A stretch of DNA of 64,000 nt, taken from contig JAXDDX010000115.1 in assembly GCA_034670405.1 (NCBI GenBank), positions 341,501-405,500 on the forward strand, written 5' to 3'. This stretch comes from Hoplostethus atlanticus (taxonomy: Eukaryota > Chordata > Actinopteri > Trachichthyiformes > Trachichthyidae). A program made the position numbers and the translations under genes. The notes under the pieces are model-generated. The model had not been told where the DNA came from and searched no databases. It saw only the letters and a list, made by a program, of their open reading frames with translations. This document shows positions 36,873-49,440 of the stretch, piece after piece (within the stretch, counting starts at the first letter, position 1; the number at the start of each line of letters is the position of its first letter).

Positions 36873-38851
36873 AACCAAAGATGGGCAGTATTTCAATGAA
36901 ATGTATTTGACATACATATTTAATTACTTTAGGGTATTTTGTAATTTGTATTAAAAAGTCATTTGCATCAAGATACTTTTGGGAGCAGTATTTTTGTATT
37001 TCAAAATATTCCAATTGCTTTTTAGAAAACAATTGTTTTATCAATGAAAATAAGCACTTTCCAATTCAGATTTACTTCTTCATATACACGTGGATGGATA
37101 CGTCATCAAGCCAAGTCACTGATAATCTCATCTGTCACATCTGACCTCCGCTGATGGATGCAGCATGCTCACACGCTAAATACCGCACGCTAACGCTAAA
37201 GCTAAAGCCAAAGCCAACTGGGCAATGTTCAATATGGATGAGAGAAAAGTGACAGAAAGTGACAATTATTTTTAGTTAATACTATACAGGGTAAAATCTC
37301 ATAATACAGCGTTAAATATAATAATACATACTCAATTGAATAAATTCAGCTATGAAAGGGTACTTGACTGTCATTTTCACTGTGTGGTAGTACCAGAAGC
37401 AGTAGTAGTATTCATAGCAGTTATAGTAATAGTAGTAGCAGTGTTTGTAGTAGAATTAACAGTATTAGAAGTAGTAGCAGTAGCAGCAGTAGCAAGGTAG
37501 TACTCTCTAAGCATTTTGTTAATATTGGTTTATCTCTAAGAAGATTAGTCAGACTGATGGCTTTCCCTAAGATTATATGATTATATCATGGGTATCTTTC
37601 ATCACTGTCCTTTCTAGATGCAGCATGGTAACATAAAACAATCAACGATGATGATTGTGAGAGAAATGATTCACTGCATGTATTACCTAATGTACCATGT
37701 TTGACATACTGTGGTTTACCATGGCAAAACAAATTGGGACGAATTCAGATTTAAACAAAGACATCGTCACATTTCTCTTGTGAATAAAAACAACAGATAA
37801 ATTCTTAGTTTCCTTTCAATAACATGTAATAATGATAATCGCTTTATTGATATACCACCTAAAAAGACTAAGAACTAATTTGTGCCACATTCCATCAGAC
37901 TCCTGAATAGACAGGAAGACTGGAGGATTAGTGGGTGGGGGTGGGGAAGGGGGGGCATCTTATCAATTATGCATTTTATCAATTGGACTATGCAATGTGT
38001 TGTGATTTGGTATCTGTCATGATTGTAGTTGAATTTGTTTGTCTTTATATATTTCTTATGTTTCGATGTATTTTGACAAATTACACACAAACATTTTGTG
38101 TTATTTGTTAAATCACATTGTGTTTATCTATTTGTATGACTTAGATGAAGATCAGACCATATTTTAGGAGACATTTATAGAGGAATGCAGGTAATTCAAA
38201 AGGGTTCACAAACATTTTCTCGCAACTGTAGGTGTGTATGTGAGTGTTTTCTAAAGACCATGTGGACTCAAAAGTCTTTTTTCAGGGCTTATTTATTACA
38301 TAACTGCCATTATTGTCTCTGGAATATTATATGAGCCTCAGTAAAATAGAGAGATTATGAAGCATTATGATTATGCATGCATTAGAGTGCATGTTAACAG
38401 GGTACAGTAACAGGGAAAGGTGAATAACATCACTAATATTTAATGGAGATACAATTGCGCTGCCATAACAAAATGTCTGAATCGAAGCACCAGAATCACC
38501 AATTACAATCAGCAGTTAAGGAAAAATAAAAGACTGAGGCCAATTCATGAAAGCTTTACATTTGTTGTTCTAAACACCCAATGTCCGGCAGGTCTTTCCT
38601 GAATAAAAATCTTCTGGTGTGCGATTTATGTTTCTAGTTTGTTTAGAATATCAAGAAGAAGAACTGGGTAGTTAGCATGAGCAACGATAGCCACCGTGGC
38701 TAAACAGACAAAGGAAAGAGCGCCACCTACAGAAACTCAAAACGCCATCAACAGAAAATCCAAGGAGAAAAGACGTCACAGTACTGGACACACTGTTTGA
38801 TTGACAGGTGATCTCTGGGAAGTGCAGTGCAGAAACACCACAGCAATGGCT

Positions 38852-39049
38852 TTCTCTGCTATTGAGGGAACTGTCAGTGAAGTTCCTCTAGGTAAAACAT
38901 TAAAGAGAGAAAGGTGAAGAGGAAGAGGGCGCTAGAGATACAGGTTGGATTGCTGTGAAGGGAAAATATTTTTCAAGTAAAGCCGCCAATAACTAATATT
39001 TTGATCTGATATTCAATATATTTAAATTTGACAATTTTTGGATATGATA
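38852..39049 (+). repeat. 200-bp direct repeat, copy 1
   Basis: TTCTCTGCTATTGAGGGAAC through GGATATGATA. It repeats in the same orientation at 39827..40032 with few changes and a 975-bp offset. Confidence 0.85.
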
Positions 39050-39826
39050 ACGAATATCACACAAATCAAATTGATTATTTGCATTGTTGGGCATATCAAT
39101 TCAGTAACCAGAGCAACCAACTGTACTTCCATTTATGCTGAGCTAACATTAGCTAGCATCGATGGCTCACTGCCTGCCTACTGGGAATAATAGGACTTCA
39201 TATAAAGAAAATTAAATTTGATTTAAACGTGAGATACAGCTATCCAAACCAAAAACTCAAAATGCCAAAGTACAAACAAACCTATCAATGGCAAAATCGA
39301 TGGAGTATGTTTACTCTAAAGCACCTATAGCTTCTCATATTAAACTCGAAATTGCCAACTGAAGCTAACGTACCATGACGCTATCTTTCTAGCAAGCACT
39401 CACTCTAAAGACAACGTTAACTACAAATTCTCTAGCAATCATAGCAGTCATAAAAATCGTCAGCTTTTATTTATACTAAGCTTGCAGTCACCAACTGAAG
39501 CTAACGTTAGCCATAATAGCTATGAACTGGACCTACAGCCCAGCACAATATAACCAGGAACTCAAGGATTACCACTTTAAGTCACATGTCAAGTCACTGC
39601 AAGTGACACTTACCAAGCTTTGAATAATGCATGCATGGTACAGTCTTCTGCACTTTGCCAAAGTAACAGGATGGATGCACAGAGTGTATCTAGATGTAGG
39701 TTTAATCTATGGCATTCTCTATGGGCTGGCAGGGGAGTGGAGGGATGACAGGAGTGGCACATGGCCTTTGAATACATCCCCCCCACACACACAGGTGATA
39801 GTATGCATGTGCATGATTCCTTGGCA

Positions 39827-40032
39827 TTCTCTGCTATCGAGGGAACTGTCAGTGAAGTTCCTCTAGGTAAAACATTAAAGAGAGAAAGGTGAAGAGGAAG
39901 AGGGCGCTAGAGATTCAGGTTGGATCGCTGTGGGTTTTTGGGGAAAATCCTTTTTTTTTTCAAGTGAAGCCCCAATAACTAATATTTTGAGCTGATATTA
40001 AATATATTTAAATTGGACCATTTTGGATATGA
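39827..40032 (+). repeat. 200-bp direct repeat, copy 2
   Basis: Second copy of 38852..39049, with a T-run expanded in its middle. The pair could be a local segmental duplication or two insertions of one repeat family. Confidence 0.85.
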
Positions 40033-40164
40033 TGCAGTTTGATCGATTACATATTTATTGTAAAACTGATGAATACTATGCTGGTTGTGTCACGGTTGAG
40101 CAGTGACCTATAGCTCCACCCTATGTGGTATTGCACTTCTCTCAGTACCCCATCCCACACAGTC

Positions 40165-40447
40165 TGTACAATCGTTGTTAAATGACAATAGTTTTCTTGC
40201 TCCAGGACACCAAATGTTGCGACTGTCAGTTTCAGTCAGTGTCGTGGATCTAATTGCAAATATTCAGGAATCACTTTATTCTGGCAGATAGTACCGAGCA
40301 CAGGTGTGTTGCATGAGGCATGACTACTGCAGTGGAGCTCCGAAGGTGGCTTCCCCTGCTGACTGAAAGCGGGGGTGCCCTGCTGACAGCCGTAACATTT
40401 GGTGTCCTGGAGCAAGAAAACTATTGTCATTTAACAGCGATTGTACA
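40165..40447. repeat. foldback element with 57-bp arms
   Basis: Arms 40165..40221 and 40391..40447 are near-perfect inverted copies around TTTTCTTGCTCCAGGACACC. The 169-bp middle contains a second, shorter inverted match (CTGTCAG/CTGACAG). It looks like a small MITE; no target duplication was identified. Confidence 0.85.
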
Positions 40448-40451
40448 GGCT

Positions 40452-43400
40452 CCCTTGCATTCTCAGCCATTCCGCTCCACTAGAGTATAAAAAAAACCCG
40501 CATCTGTCACGTTGGTGTTGAAAAGAAGGCTAGATCAATGCCTGATCGATACACAATGTTCAAAGTAGCCAATGAATTCATAATATAAATATATAAAATT
40601 TCCCTTGAACTTTCAGTCATTATCTTTACTTGTCAAAAGATAATTTAACTTTCAGATCGGTCACAGTGGTGCTGAAAACAAAACAAACAAAAAAAGGGAA
40701 AGGTGGGGATGTGCTCTCTCCACAAAAGAAAAAAACTGTACACTGCTTGGCCTGGGGAACCACGGCAAGGCACACCCTTGGTGCCTCGGCAGCCGATAGG
40801 TGGTACACCTCCCAGGGCAAGATGGCAGGGAAAACCTGTGGAGCACGGTGGCTTTCAATATCAGCAAACAGAGGAGAACAAAGGCAATACAACCAGGAAC
40901 ACCTTAAGACAGTTTTGAGAGCCTCTCTGTCTCCATCTCTCCATCTCTCTCCAAATTATTCTAATGTGACATTTTGATTGCATTCCACACAAGTATAGGA
41001 GTCCAACCCCATGGGGAAAATTATTTCACTACACCAGCAGTAGGCAAGGTGTCTGACATATGATGAATGAATGAAAAAAATGAACAAGCAAATGACCGAA
41101 CAACCCACCAAACCAGAAGTTCTGTTGTCGCTGAGGTGAGTCACCATGTATGAACTGTGTGTGTGTATGTATGTATGTTCCAAGGTTTTGAGCCCTGCAG
41201 ATAATGGACTTTACACCTCTGATGTGTTTAACCACATCCTTAGTGAACAAGCCACACACTAGCCCACAATGTCAAAGCAGACACTGAGTAGCTATGACAC
41301 ATGTAACTCTATGCACCCCATTGTTCTCCAACCTCATCTAGATAGTTATGTAATCTCTCTCCATTTACTGTACAGTACATCTCTACAGCCTCAACTGCTA
41401 TTGAACGCGAGTGTTCAGTTCAGTACCTTGCAGTTTTTTTCGGTTTAGTTTGTTACCCAGTGACACAGGGTTTTATTCTGAAAATCAATGCAAGCTGTTG
41501 CTATGGTCTTCTCCAGCTGGTTCTCAAGGACTCACAACCAATTGAATTCATCAATTTGCATGAAAATAAAAAAAACGTAAATTGGTAAGCATTTCTATAA
41601 TTTTATATCATATGGTGGAGCAATGTATGCATGCATACGCAAATGTTCAGAAGACGTACACATACATCTACTTTAAAAATGATTCCTACTCGTATTTAAA
41701 TGACTGAAACAAGTGGCTTTTTAAATATTACAACAGTTGAGCATGAAACATTTTCCTTTTTTTGAAAGGTATGGAAATTAAGGAGTCCTTCAGCTCAATT
41801 TTCTATTATCAGCTTAATTTTCTATTATCTGTAGCCCAGTTTCCACCCTACTGGTTTCTCTATGAGGTCTCCGCTAACAAACCATTCACTCAGAGGCTGC
41901 TATGGACAATATCATATGATTATGATGAATCCCATATAAATGGCAATGACTATTTGTTATAAATGCAGGCATTGTTGACCATATTGATCTAGTAATCAGT
42001 CATACCTTTATCATCAGTGGCTCAGTGGCTACTTACTGGTAATAATAACAGGGGTTCATATAAAGAACTGTAGTTTTTGAAGTGCAATTCAGTGGGCAAA
42101 GTGATAGCAAGCCCAAGGGAACGACATGTGAGGCAGCAGCCAGTTTGCCCATAATGCATTGAAACAGGATGTAGGGAATCATCCTGCCCTAGGGGAGGAA
42201 GGGTGAGGATATTGTGCACATGCTGCACTGATGGGCAGGTTCTTAATTTGACAGAATCTAGGGGCCACAACAATGAAGATGATGCTCTGAGAGGGCTCAG
42301 GTTAAAAACACTTCCAAGTTGTAACAATGAGATGTTATCCCGTTCTTCCACTTCTTCCAATATGACATGAGCACCGAATTAGTTCAGAGTTCTAAATACA
42401 TTTTAAATTTAAATTACAAAATTCTGAGGATCTCACTTTAAAATCAGATTTTCTTTTCAGATTGGAACTGGACGGCTGCAGAGGTGGGGCAAGGTCAAAT
42501 GAAAGTTGTTCTTCCGATAATAATAAATCATAGCACCCACCATGCTGTAAATGTACTTGAAAGGATTAAAATGAGGCAACATAAAAGCAGGGTTATTATT
42601 TTCCACGTACTGAATTACAATATGCTTTGCACAAAATCAAATGGTTTACATGAAAGTATGAGAACAAGAAACCACAGAGAGAACATTAAAGATAAAAAGT
42701 ATTAAAAAGTGAAAGCAAAAGGCTTAAATTCGCACCATAAAGTCTCTAAAGTCTCTCCCTTGTTCAATAAAAGATGAGAGAGAGAAAAACAGTTCCTCCT
42801 TCAGGGTTTTTGTGGCTCAGCACATTCTCTCTCTTTCACTTTCTCACACTCACACACACACACTTAAATTCACCTCGTCACTGCTATGCTTGAATCAGAG
42901 AATTTTCCAGACCGCAGATCCTCTATTCTGTAATCTGCTGCTGCTGCTGAATGACCACTGTTCCCTATGAACTGTGCTCCATCCTTACTATGTAATCTGA
43001 CCATAATCTGGCTCCGCTGCTGTTCTGCAGGGATGGGATGAGAGGCGGAGAGGATGAGGAGGAGAAACAGGAGGTAAAGGAAAGTGGAAAGAGATAGAGG
43101 GATGGGAGGAAGGATATGAGGGAGGAGGTGAGCAGAGGGTAGGATATCATAGACAGCAGTAGCGATTTTAGGGGTTAGGGCGGGGGCAAGGGGGTGGCCA
43201 GGACTTCTATGGGGAGTGCAAGGACCATCAGCGCAACAAAGAGGTTAAAAAAAAACATAATGCAGTTAGAATTTATATTTTATGATTGTTAAAAGCAAGC
43301 ATAGTCAAAACGAAATACATGCAGAGATACAAAAAGATGCACAAAGAATTAAAGTCTGCTGATGGTAATTGTTTTCCAAAGAAAAGTCATGGGACAGAAG

Positions 43401-44842
43401 GGAAGGGATTGGCCCACTACAACTGACCCACCTACTATCCTGCTCCTCACAATATGGATATATGGAGAACAAAGTATTACTAGAGATATAACCTATTATT
43501 TTTTATTATTTTTCTCTGCAGCTTGGGGATCATCTTTCCTTGCTTACCTTGGAATTCTGAAATTTCCAACAGCACTCGAAGGCAACACAACAGCTTCAAT
43601 AAATGGCAGCATTATTCTGGTGCATGCTGTTACACTGCTGCATGTTGTTACACTGAAGTTACCAAATAAATGAATCAGTTTGTGACATTTGGCCACAATT
43701 TTTTTCAAATATAAAATAAAACTTGTGAAGACCATCCTTTGTCAACGCCACCGATTACGGCACCGCTCGAAGTGGTTGCAAAAAGACTGATGGGAGTAAT
43801 ATTAAGACTGACATACAATCGGATAAACTTTATTAAATGTCATGTTGCGCTGTTGGCTGTCAAAATAGAAAGAGCCGAAATCGGGAATAATATCAGAAAA
43901 AAAATGAATTTGAAAGAATTTAGGAAAGAATTTTAGGATTTAGGATATAGGACTTCATAGGAAATTCCCATGTTTGCAGTTAACATTTTAGTTCAGGTAC
44001 TGTAACTAATGTAGCCCAGTTGACAATTCTGTCAATAAATAGTATATTGCTGGTCAAACTACACAATAGGGTTGATAGATGCAGTACATTGAAGCGCATT
44101 GATGTGTCAAATCACAAATGCCTAAAACGATTCCTGCTGTATAGCTTTGTGTCTCATAATGTGTTGCTGTTAATAAAGTTTAGTAACTTTAAATAGTTTG
44201 GTCAACAGACAGTATCACCAGTTTGGTGAGGACATCCTAATCAGTTCAGCTTGTCTATCTTGCATAATACTGTTTTGATTGGTTTAACGTGATTGTTCCT
44301 GCCTATCAGATTAATGATGGGCATGTGGGGCGGGCATTGGGGAGGACAGAAGCAGGTTGGAGGAGTAGCATGATATTGTCAGTTAAATAAGTGATATCCA
44401 AGCTAAGAGCCTTTTAGAACAGAACGAGTTGTTTCTACAGATACATTTAAGTAAAGTGAAGTACAGCACAGAGTTGTTCTGTTCCTTCTGGTCGGTAATT
44501 TCAAAGTGTAACCAATTAGCAATGTTTTTAGCCGCTAGCGTGTTAGCCATTACCAGGCGAGTTAAGTGTCACGTGTAGTAAAACTCCTGCTTGCTGCAAA
44601 AGCTTCGGAAGAAGATATCCATCCAGATAGCGCTCGGTGTGACGGAAGAAAGCACAGATTTCCTCTGGCCTTGCTGGAATTGCATCCCACTGTTTCATTC
44701 TCTCCATGCATAGCGCGCAGGTTCCTCCAACTTCATCCACCTCATCTGCCCGTTCTACATCCATGGCGAACTCATCCCTGGCTTTCAGCTAAGTAACAGC
44801 TACCCACTGCACAGCAACACACAGGCCTGCAACGTTTATTTT

Positions 44843-44892
<50 letters not shown>

Positions 44893-45790
44893 GCCCCTCA
44901 TTAGATAAGTTAATTGTACTGACATTTGTACTTTTCTGATATTTGATTGTTTACTGGCTTATTGCCTTGGAGGTCCTGATGCCCTCCAGAATTGGCCCCT
45001 CAATAAACCCAGGCAGGACGTGCATGCATTGCATGCACATGCATTTCTTGTCTACTATTCTACGTGACTGATAGTAGTTTGTTGCCAGTCTTAAAGGGTG
45101 GGGGGTGGAAATTATGATTTTATTACAAGCTCAAGTTAGTAATGAAACACAACAATCGTAATCGATATATTGTCTGTGCATTCTTATTTTATTTTTTGGC
45201 AAATTCAGTATACCATGCATACCACGCTGGGTATAATAAAGCCAGGACTTAAAATGGGGCATGTTGAGCCACTGCGGATTAAATCCTGAGCTCCTTTGTT
45301 TCACTATATTAATACATGGCAAAAAGCAATAAAATAGTCAGTGTTCAAGCCGATTTTTAAAAATGAATAATGTTAAATTTAAAATGGAACTAACCTAAAT
45401 GCATTTATGTTGACCAAAAAATGTATGTGCACTAGAGGGTCACAAAAACTGCCATGCCACACGTGTCCCTGTGTTAAAAACCTCACCTGTTATCTTTGCC
45501 CTGCCACTCACCTCTTGTCTCGCCTCATTGCCACCACCTCTCTCTACCCAACCCGTTCTACTAGCTGCTACAGCGTTTGTGCTGGTTGAAAAGTAAAGAA
45601 CATGGCTTAAACCTTTTATCTCAATGCGGTCCCATTCCATTGCTGTAATAACAGATACTGTTATAGCTACCCCTGAAATGAATTAATGGTGGGGTTTTAG
45701 GACTTTTCTTGTTGGGTTTAATCTACATGTTTTACATCTACCTCAAGTTTGTACTCCCTTTGTCTTTCTTCCTCCTCCTTTTTTGAGACG
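40452..45790. other. no gene recognised
   Basis: A long stretch without recognisable coding sequence. It has a (TG)n tract at 44845..44891. A minus-strand frame at 44543..44796, ending in a motif-free helical-looking segment (ERYLDGYLLPKLLQQAGVLL), is the only open frame that looks protein-like; it has no known family. A possible transposon end (GTAGCGATTTTAGGGG) lies near 43160. Confidence 0.45.
44845..44891. repeat. (TG)n microsatellite
   Basis: About 23 TG units. Confidence 0.96.
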
Positions 45791-46440
45791 CTACATTTTC
45801 TTCATAGTTTGCCTCCATAGCGCTTTTCTGTGAAGTAAAGCTTCACAGTTTATGCAGTGCATGTAGTCATTTGCTTTTACGAGTGTAGTGGCTTGCTGAC
45901 TTGGGATCAGTGTTCCACTCCCTGCGTTTAGAACCTCATTATTATGGGCACGGTTGCCTTTGTTTCGTATCCGATACAAATGTATCTTTCGCTTTTTGGC
46001 TTTTAAAATAAAACTAGAAGTGTTTGCCGCTGCGGCCTCATTTTTGTGTTTGCGTTGTAAATGCAGTGCCATTTTATGGCAGTGTGCAGGGCAATATATT
46101 TTTTATTGTAAACTCGGGCACCATTCACTGTATTTTTCGGCATTTTCATCACTGACACCTTGCTCCAATTTTTGTCATCAGAACACTTGTTTTCACAGTC
46201 TTCATTCTCTTCCTTGTCTGAAAAAGCACTTGACAGTCTTTCTTCTGTAAACTCTGAGATCCTTCCCTGGCTTCTTCAGTTTCATGACTGGAACTTGACT
46301 CTCCTTTTTGTCATCAGAACATCCCTCTGAACTGGTTTAACCTAAAGATGCTCTTGAGGGAATATACTCATCCTCGCTGCTTTCAATACTGCTTATTGAG
46401 GCGTCAGGGAAGTCATTTTCAAGGGATTCTCTGGTAAGCT
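45791..46440 (-). pseudogene. fragment of a fish zinc-finger-like repeat protein
   Basis: The minus strand encodes MALHLQRKHKNEAAAANTSS, a RNKGNRAHNNEVLNAG segment and CINCEALLHRKALWRQ. This order recalls a large, multicopy, uncharacterised fish protein family in which a finger ending ARHLxxxH is followed by LRNKGNxxHNxxVL and then a second C-x2-C finger ending KKDLWRH. Upstream at about 46340..46440 a frame with SIESSEDEYIPS matches the acidic segment that precedes the finger in that family. Stops interrupt the two parts and the second finger lacks its final histidines here, so it reads as a relic. Family recognition is from memory. Confidence 0.5.
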
Positions 46441-47052
46441 AAAAATGCAATACACAAATAGCTTACAGTTGAATTATCTACAGACATTTTAACGTGCTGG
46501 TGTAACATTAGAAAGATGATGACATTGCCAGTCAGCTATGAAACAAAGTGAAAACCTTGGCTATTGCCCGAGGTTAGAACAACTGACAATTGTTTTTACA
46601 AAATTCTACAGCAAAGGATCCATTTGACAGAAAAGTTAAGTTTCCATATTCCTATAAAAGTTAAAGGGATAGTTCAGATTTTTTTTTTTTAATATGGATG
46701 TATGGACATTACCTCAGGCAGGGAGTCTTGCCTGAGGTAAGAGGTCTGACTGCTCATCTCAGCAGCAGCACACGGGCCAGCCAACAAAATCATTGTAATG
46801 AGGGCCAGGGGCTAGGGCCCAAGAGCAGAAGCACACGGAGGCAGGCAGTTGAAGGGAAGACTGAACTTTAGAAAACTGAAAAATCCAACGCTCATTAAAT
46901 GTAACAAAAAGCAACCAGACACAAGCTGGGCAAAAAAAAAAAAAACTAAACTAAAGCAGACAAGAATCATCGCCAATGAGCCTCAGTTCCTAGAGCTGCT
47001 CCTAGGAGGGCGCGATCCGCTACCCTGGCTACTACCCACGACAAACATATAA

Positions 47053-47341
47053 AGCCACAGCACAACATGCAAAAGAGGTTTTAACCAACCACAACAGAAT
47101 ACAACATCTTTCCAATGCTTGATTCTCCACTCAGACCCTCTTGTAACTATTTTGTATGTAGAAGAATGTCATGATGTGTGAACAGGCTCCAGTGCGTAGT
47201 AATACACTGGCGTTCTTCAAATAACAAAACAGTCCCAAGATATAGTCAGTCTGAGAGGAGAATCAAGCATCCGAATACATAGACAGCGTTGTATTCTGTT
47301 GTGGATGGTTAAAACTTTTTTTTGCATGTTGTATTGTGGCT
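47053..47341. repeat. foldback element with about 53-bp arms
   Basis: The arm AAGCCACAGCACAACATGCA onward (47053..47105) is matched inverted at 47288..47341 (TTGTATTCTGTTGTGGATGG onward) with several mismatches. The middle has no coding potential. Confidence 0.75.
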
Positions 47342-49103
47342 TAATGTTTTGGTTAGCTGGCCCCGTGTGGTGTTGCTCATTTTTGTTTGTTCGCCGGGAC
47401 GAGCAGCCAGATCTCAGACCAAAGGACTCCCTGCCCAAGCTAATGTCCGCGCATCAATATCACTACCGACAAGTCTTTATGGAAAAAAAATCCAAACTAA
47501 CTCCGATTCATCATATCCACATCACGATTAGAATGTAGGCAAAAAAAAAAAGTATTGCAAGCAGTAATTACTGGGATCCAGGAAAAATGGAGGGGTTATG
47601 CATGAAAATATTTATGAGCTGGAGACACTAGATAGCTGAGCATATGAACGCACATTACCATCTAGGGTCTCAGTCATCGTTACTCATATCTAAAGCTCTC
47701 TTCTTTGGAATTATAGGGAAATGGTTGCTCCGTGGTTTCCCCAACCACCTGTAATAGACAGCAATTATTTTTCTTTCCGTGGAAGGTATTTACAAATGTG
47801 TGATTAATCTTGTACTTTTTTAGTGTGGTATTTTAACTTTATGTAGCTCCCTAAAGAGTGAAATTTAAATTCACTCTCATATATTACAATTATTTTCCTT
47901 TACAAACATTAAAGAAAAACGGAAATCAACATTCTCTGTTTGAAACAACCCATACTTTATTTTCAGATTCAGAAGTAACAGAGCTCTTTCTCAATCTCAC
48001 ATTCAAATAAAGTCTACATAAATCTCCAAGTGCATAAAATATCAATATAAAAATACAGAATTATTAATTAAATATATTTCCTGCTGATTCAGAAGTGGTT
48101 GAAGCTTAGAATGGAATGTCATGGCTCTACCTAGTCCTCTTCTATCTACGCATGCCACCACCAAAACCACCACTGACTAAAAACACAGAAAACAGAGGGT
48201 TACAACCCTGTACCTCCGTGGGGTTTCCCCACAGGCGCCCTAGCATGACTCAAAGTAATCTCCAGACAAGTTATTTTATTTTTAGATTTTATATATTTTT
48301 ATATTTTCCCTTGGCTCTGAATTTGTCTTCGTCTCCTTGGTTTTGGGGTTTTTGTAAATGGACTTCAATGTCTCCAAAATTGGTATATACACAAATGTAT
48401 CTGTAACAACAACCTGGTCATAGGTTCCTGTGGTTCCGTTGTGCCGATTAGCAAATCTTGTTCCAAGTATATCCTCCACTGGGTCTCTGTAAAATGATGC
48501 ATTCTCTTGCTTTCAGAATTCAATGCGGAAAAAGGGTTTACCATTTTTTTCAAAACACTGATGGATTTTTAGATTCATTATCACTGTTCAAAGATGGGCA
48601 CTTCTTCACTGACTCTTTACCTTGATGATGAAAATCCTCAACTATCTCTTCCATGGCAGTAACTAAACTATGAAATGGTGTCTCACCTACACCTGCTCTT
48701 ACCGATACTGATTATTGATCCGGTACTTTAACGGTACTCTTATCGGTTCTTTTTGTTATATATTTTTTTAAGAGGAAAAAACAAAACAATAAGAACAGAA
48801 TTAACATTGCTTTATTTTCTCATATGTACTGTATATAAATTAACATTCTTGAGTAGCAAACTGCAACAGCATTGTTTTGAACAAATCACTATTAGACTAT
48901 AATGTGATAATTGAAATGTAAAATAAATAAAATAAACAAACGCACCCATAGCTAAACAATCAGCTGGTTAATGGTTACTTTTATACTTGCGAAAAGTACA
49001 GCGAAAATGCATCATAGACGAATGTCTTAATCTTATTGCAAATTAGAAACTGAGTTGAGAGATAAAATGTGCAATATAACGTTTATGTAGCAATAATAAA
49101 TAG

Positions 49104-49440
49104 GGCTTCAACGATTCGTCGACATAGTCGACTATGTAACTACGTCGACGTGTATATTCATGATCGCTGCGTCATTTTGTGTTGAACTTGTTGGAGGCGA
49201 TCACAGGTAACATGGCGGAGGAGACAAAACGCGAGCATCCAAAGTCTGGGAATTTTTTCAAGAACAACCCAATAAATGTGTGCTGTGTCAGTTCAGACCG
49301 GGTGCAGAAGTGCTGGGAAGCACAGGGAATCGCAGCCAGTTTCCTTTCGGCTCCCATGTTAACAGATTTTGACCGTTCAGACCGGCTGTGCCGCGGCCAG
49401 GAGCTCCACGCCTACACTATTTGCCAGCAACCATAGATGT
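49104..49440 (+). mobile_element. hAT 5' end with transposase first-exon scrap
   Basis: AGGGCTTCAACGATTCGTCG resembles the left terminus of fish hAT elements whose ends carry ACGATT/TCGAC phrases. It is followed by a plus-strand frame starting MAEETKREHPKSGNFFKNNP, similar in style to the hAT opening before a BED finger. The finger cysteines are not in order and no right end was found. Confidence 0.4.

Larger units (their letters stand above)
35445..40160. other. unassigned stretch with simple repeats and a direct duplication
   Basis: No gene was recognised. It contains a (CT)-rich tract at about 36310..36340, a (GT)n tract at about 36469..36490, an AGT-type trinucleotide field (36733..36872), a second AGT cluster at about 37390..37490, and two copies of a 200-bp sequence (38852..39049 and 39827..40032). 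The stretch at 36876..37020 with ATTTGTATT-like phrases resembles a hAT terminus but has no partner end. Confidence 0.5.

Noticed and set aside
36714-37044. Ser-rich and Tyr/Thr-rich frames
   Set aside because: These are translations of the AGT trinucleotide field.
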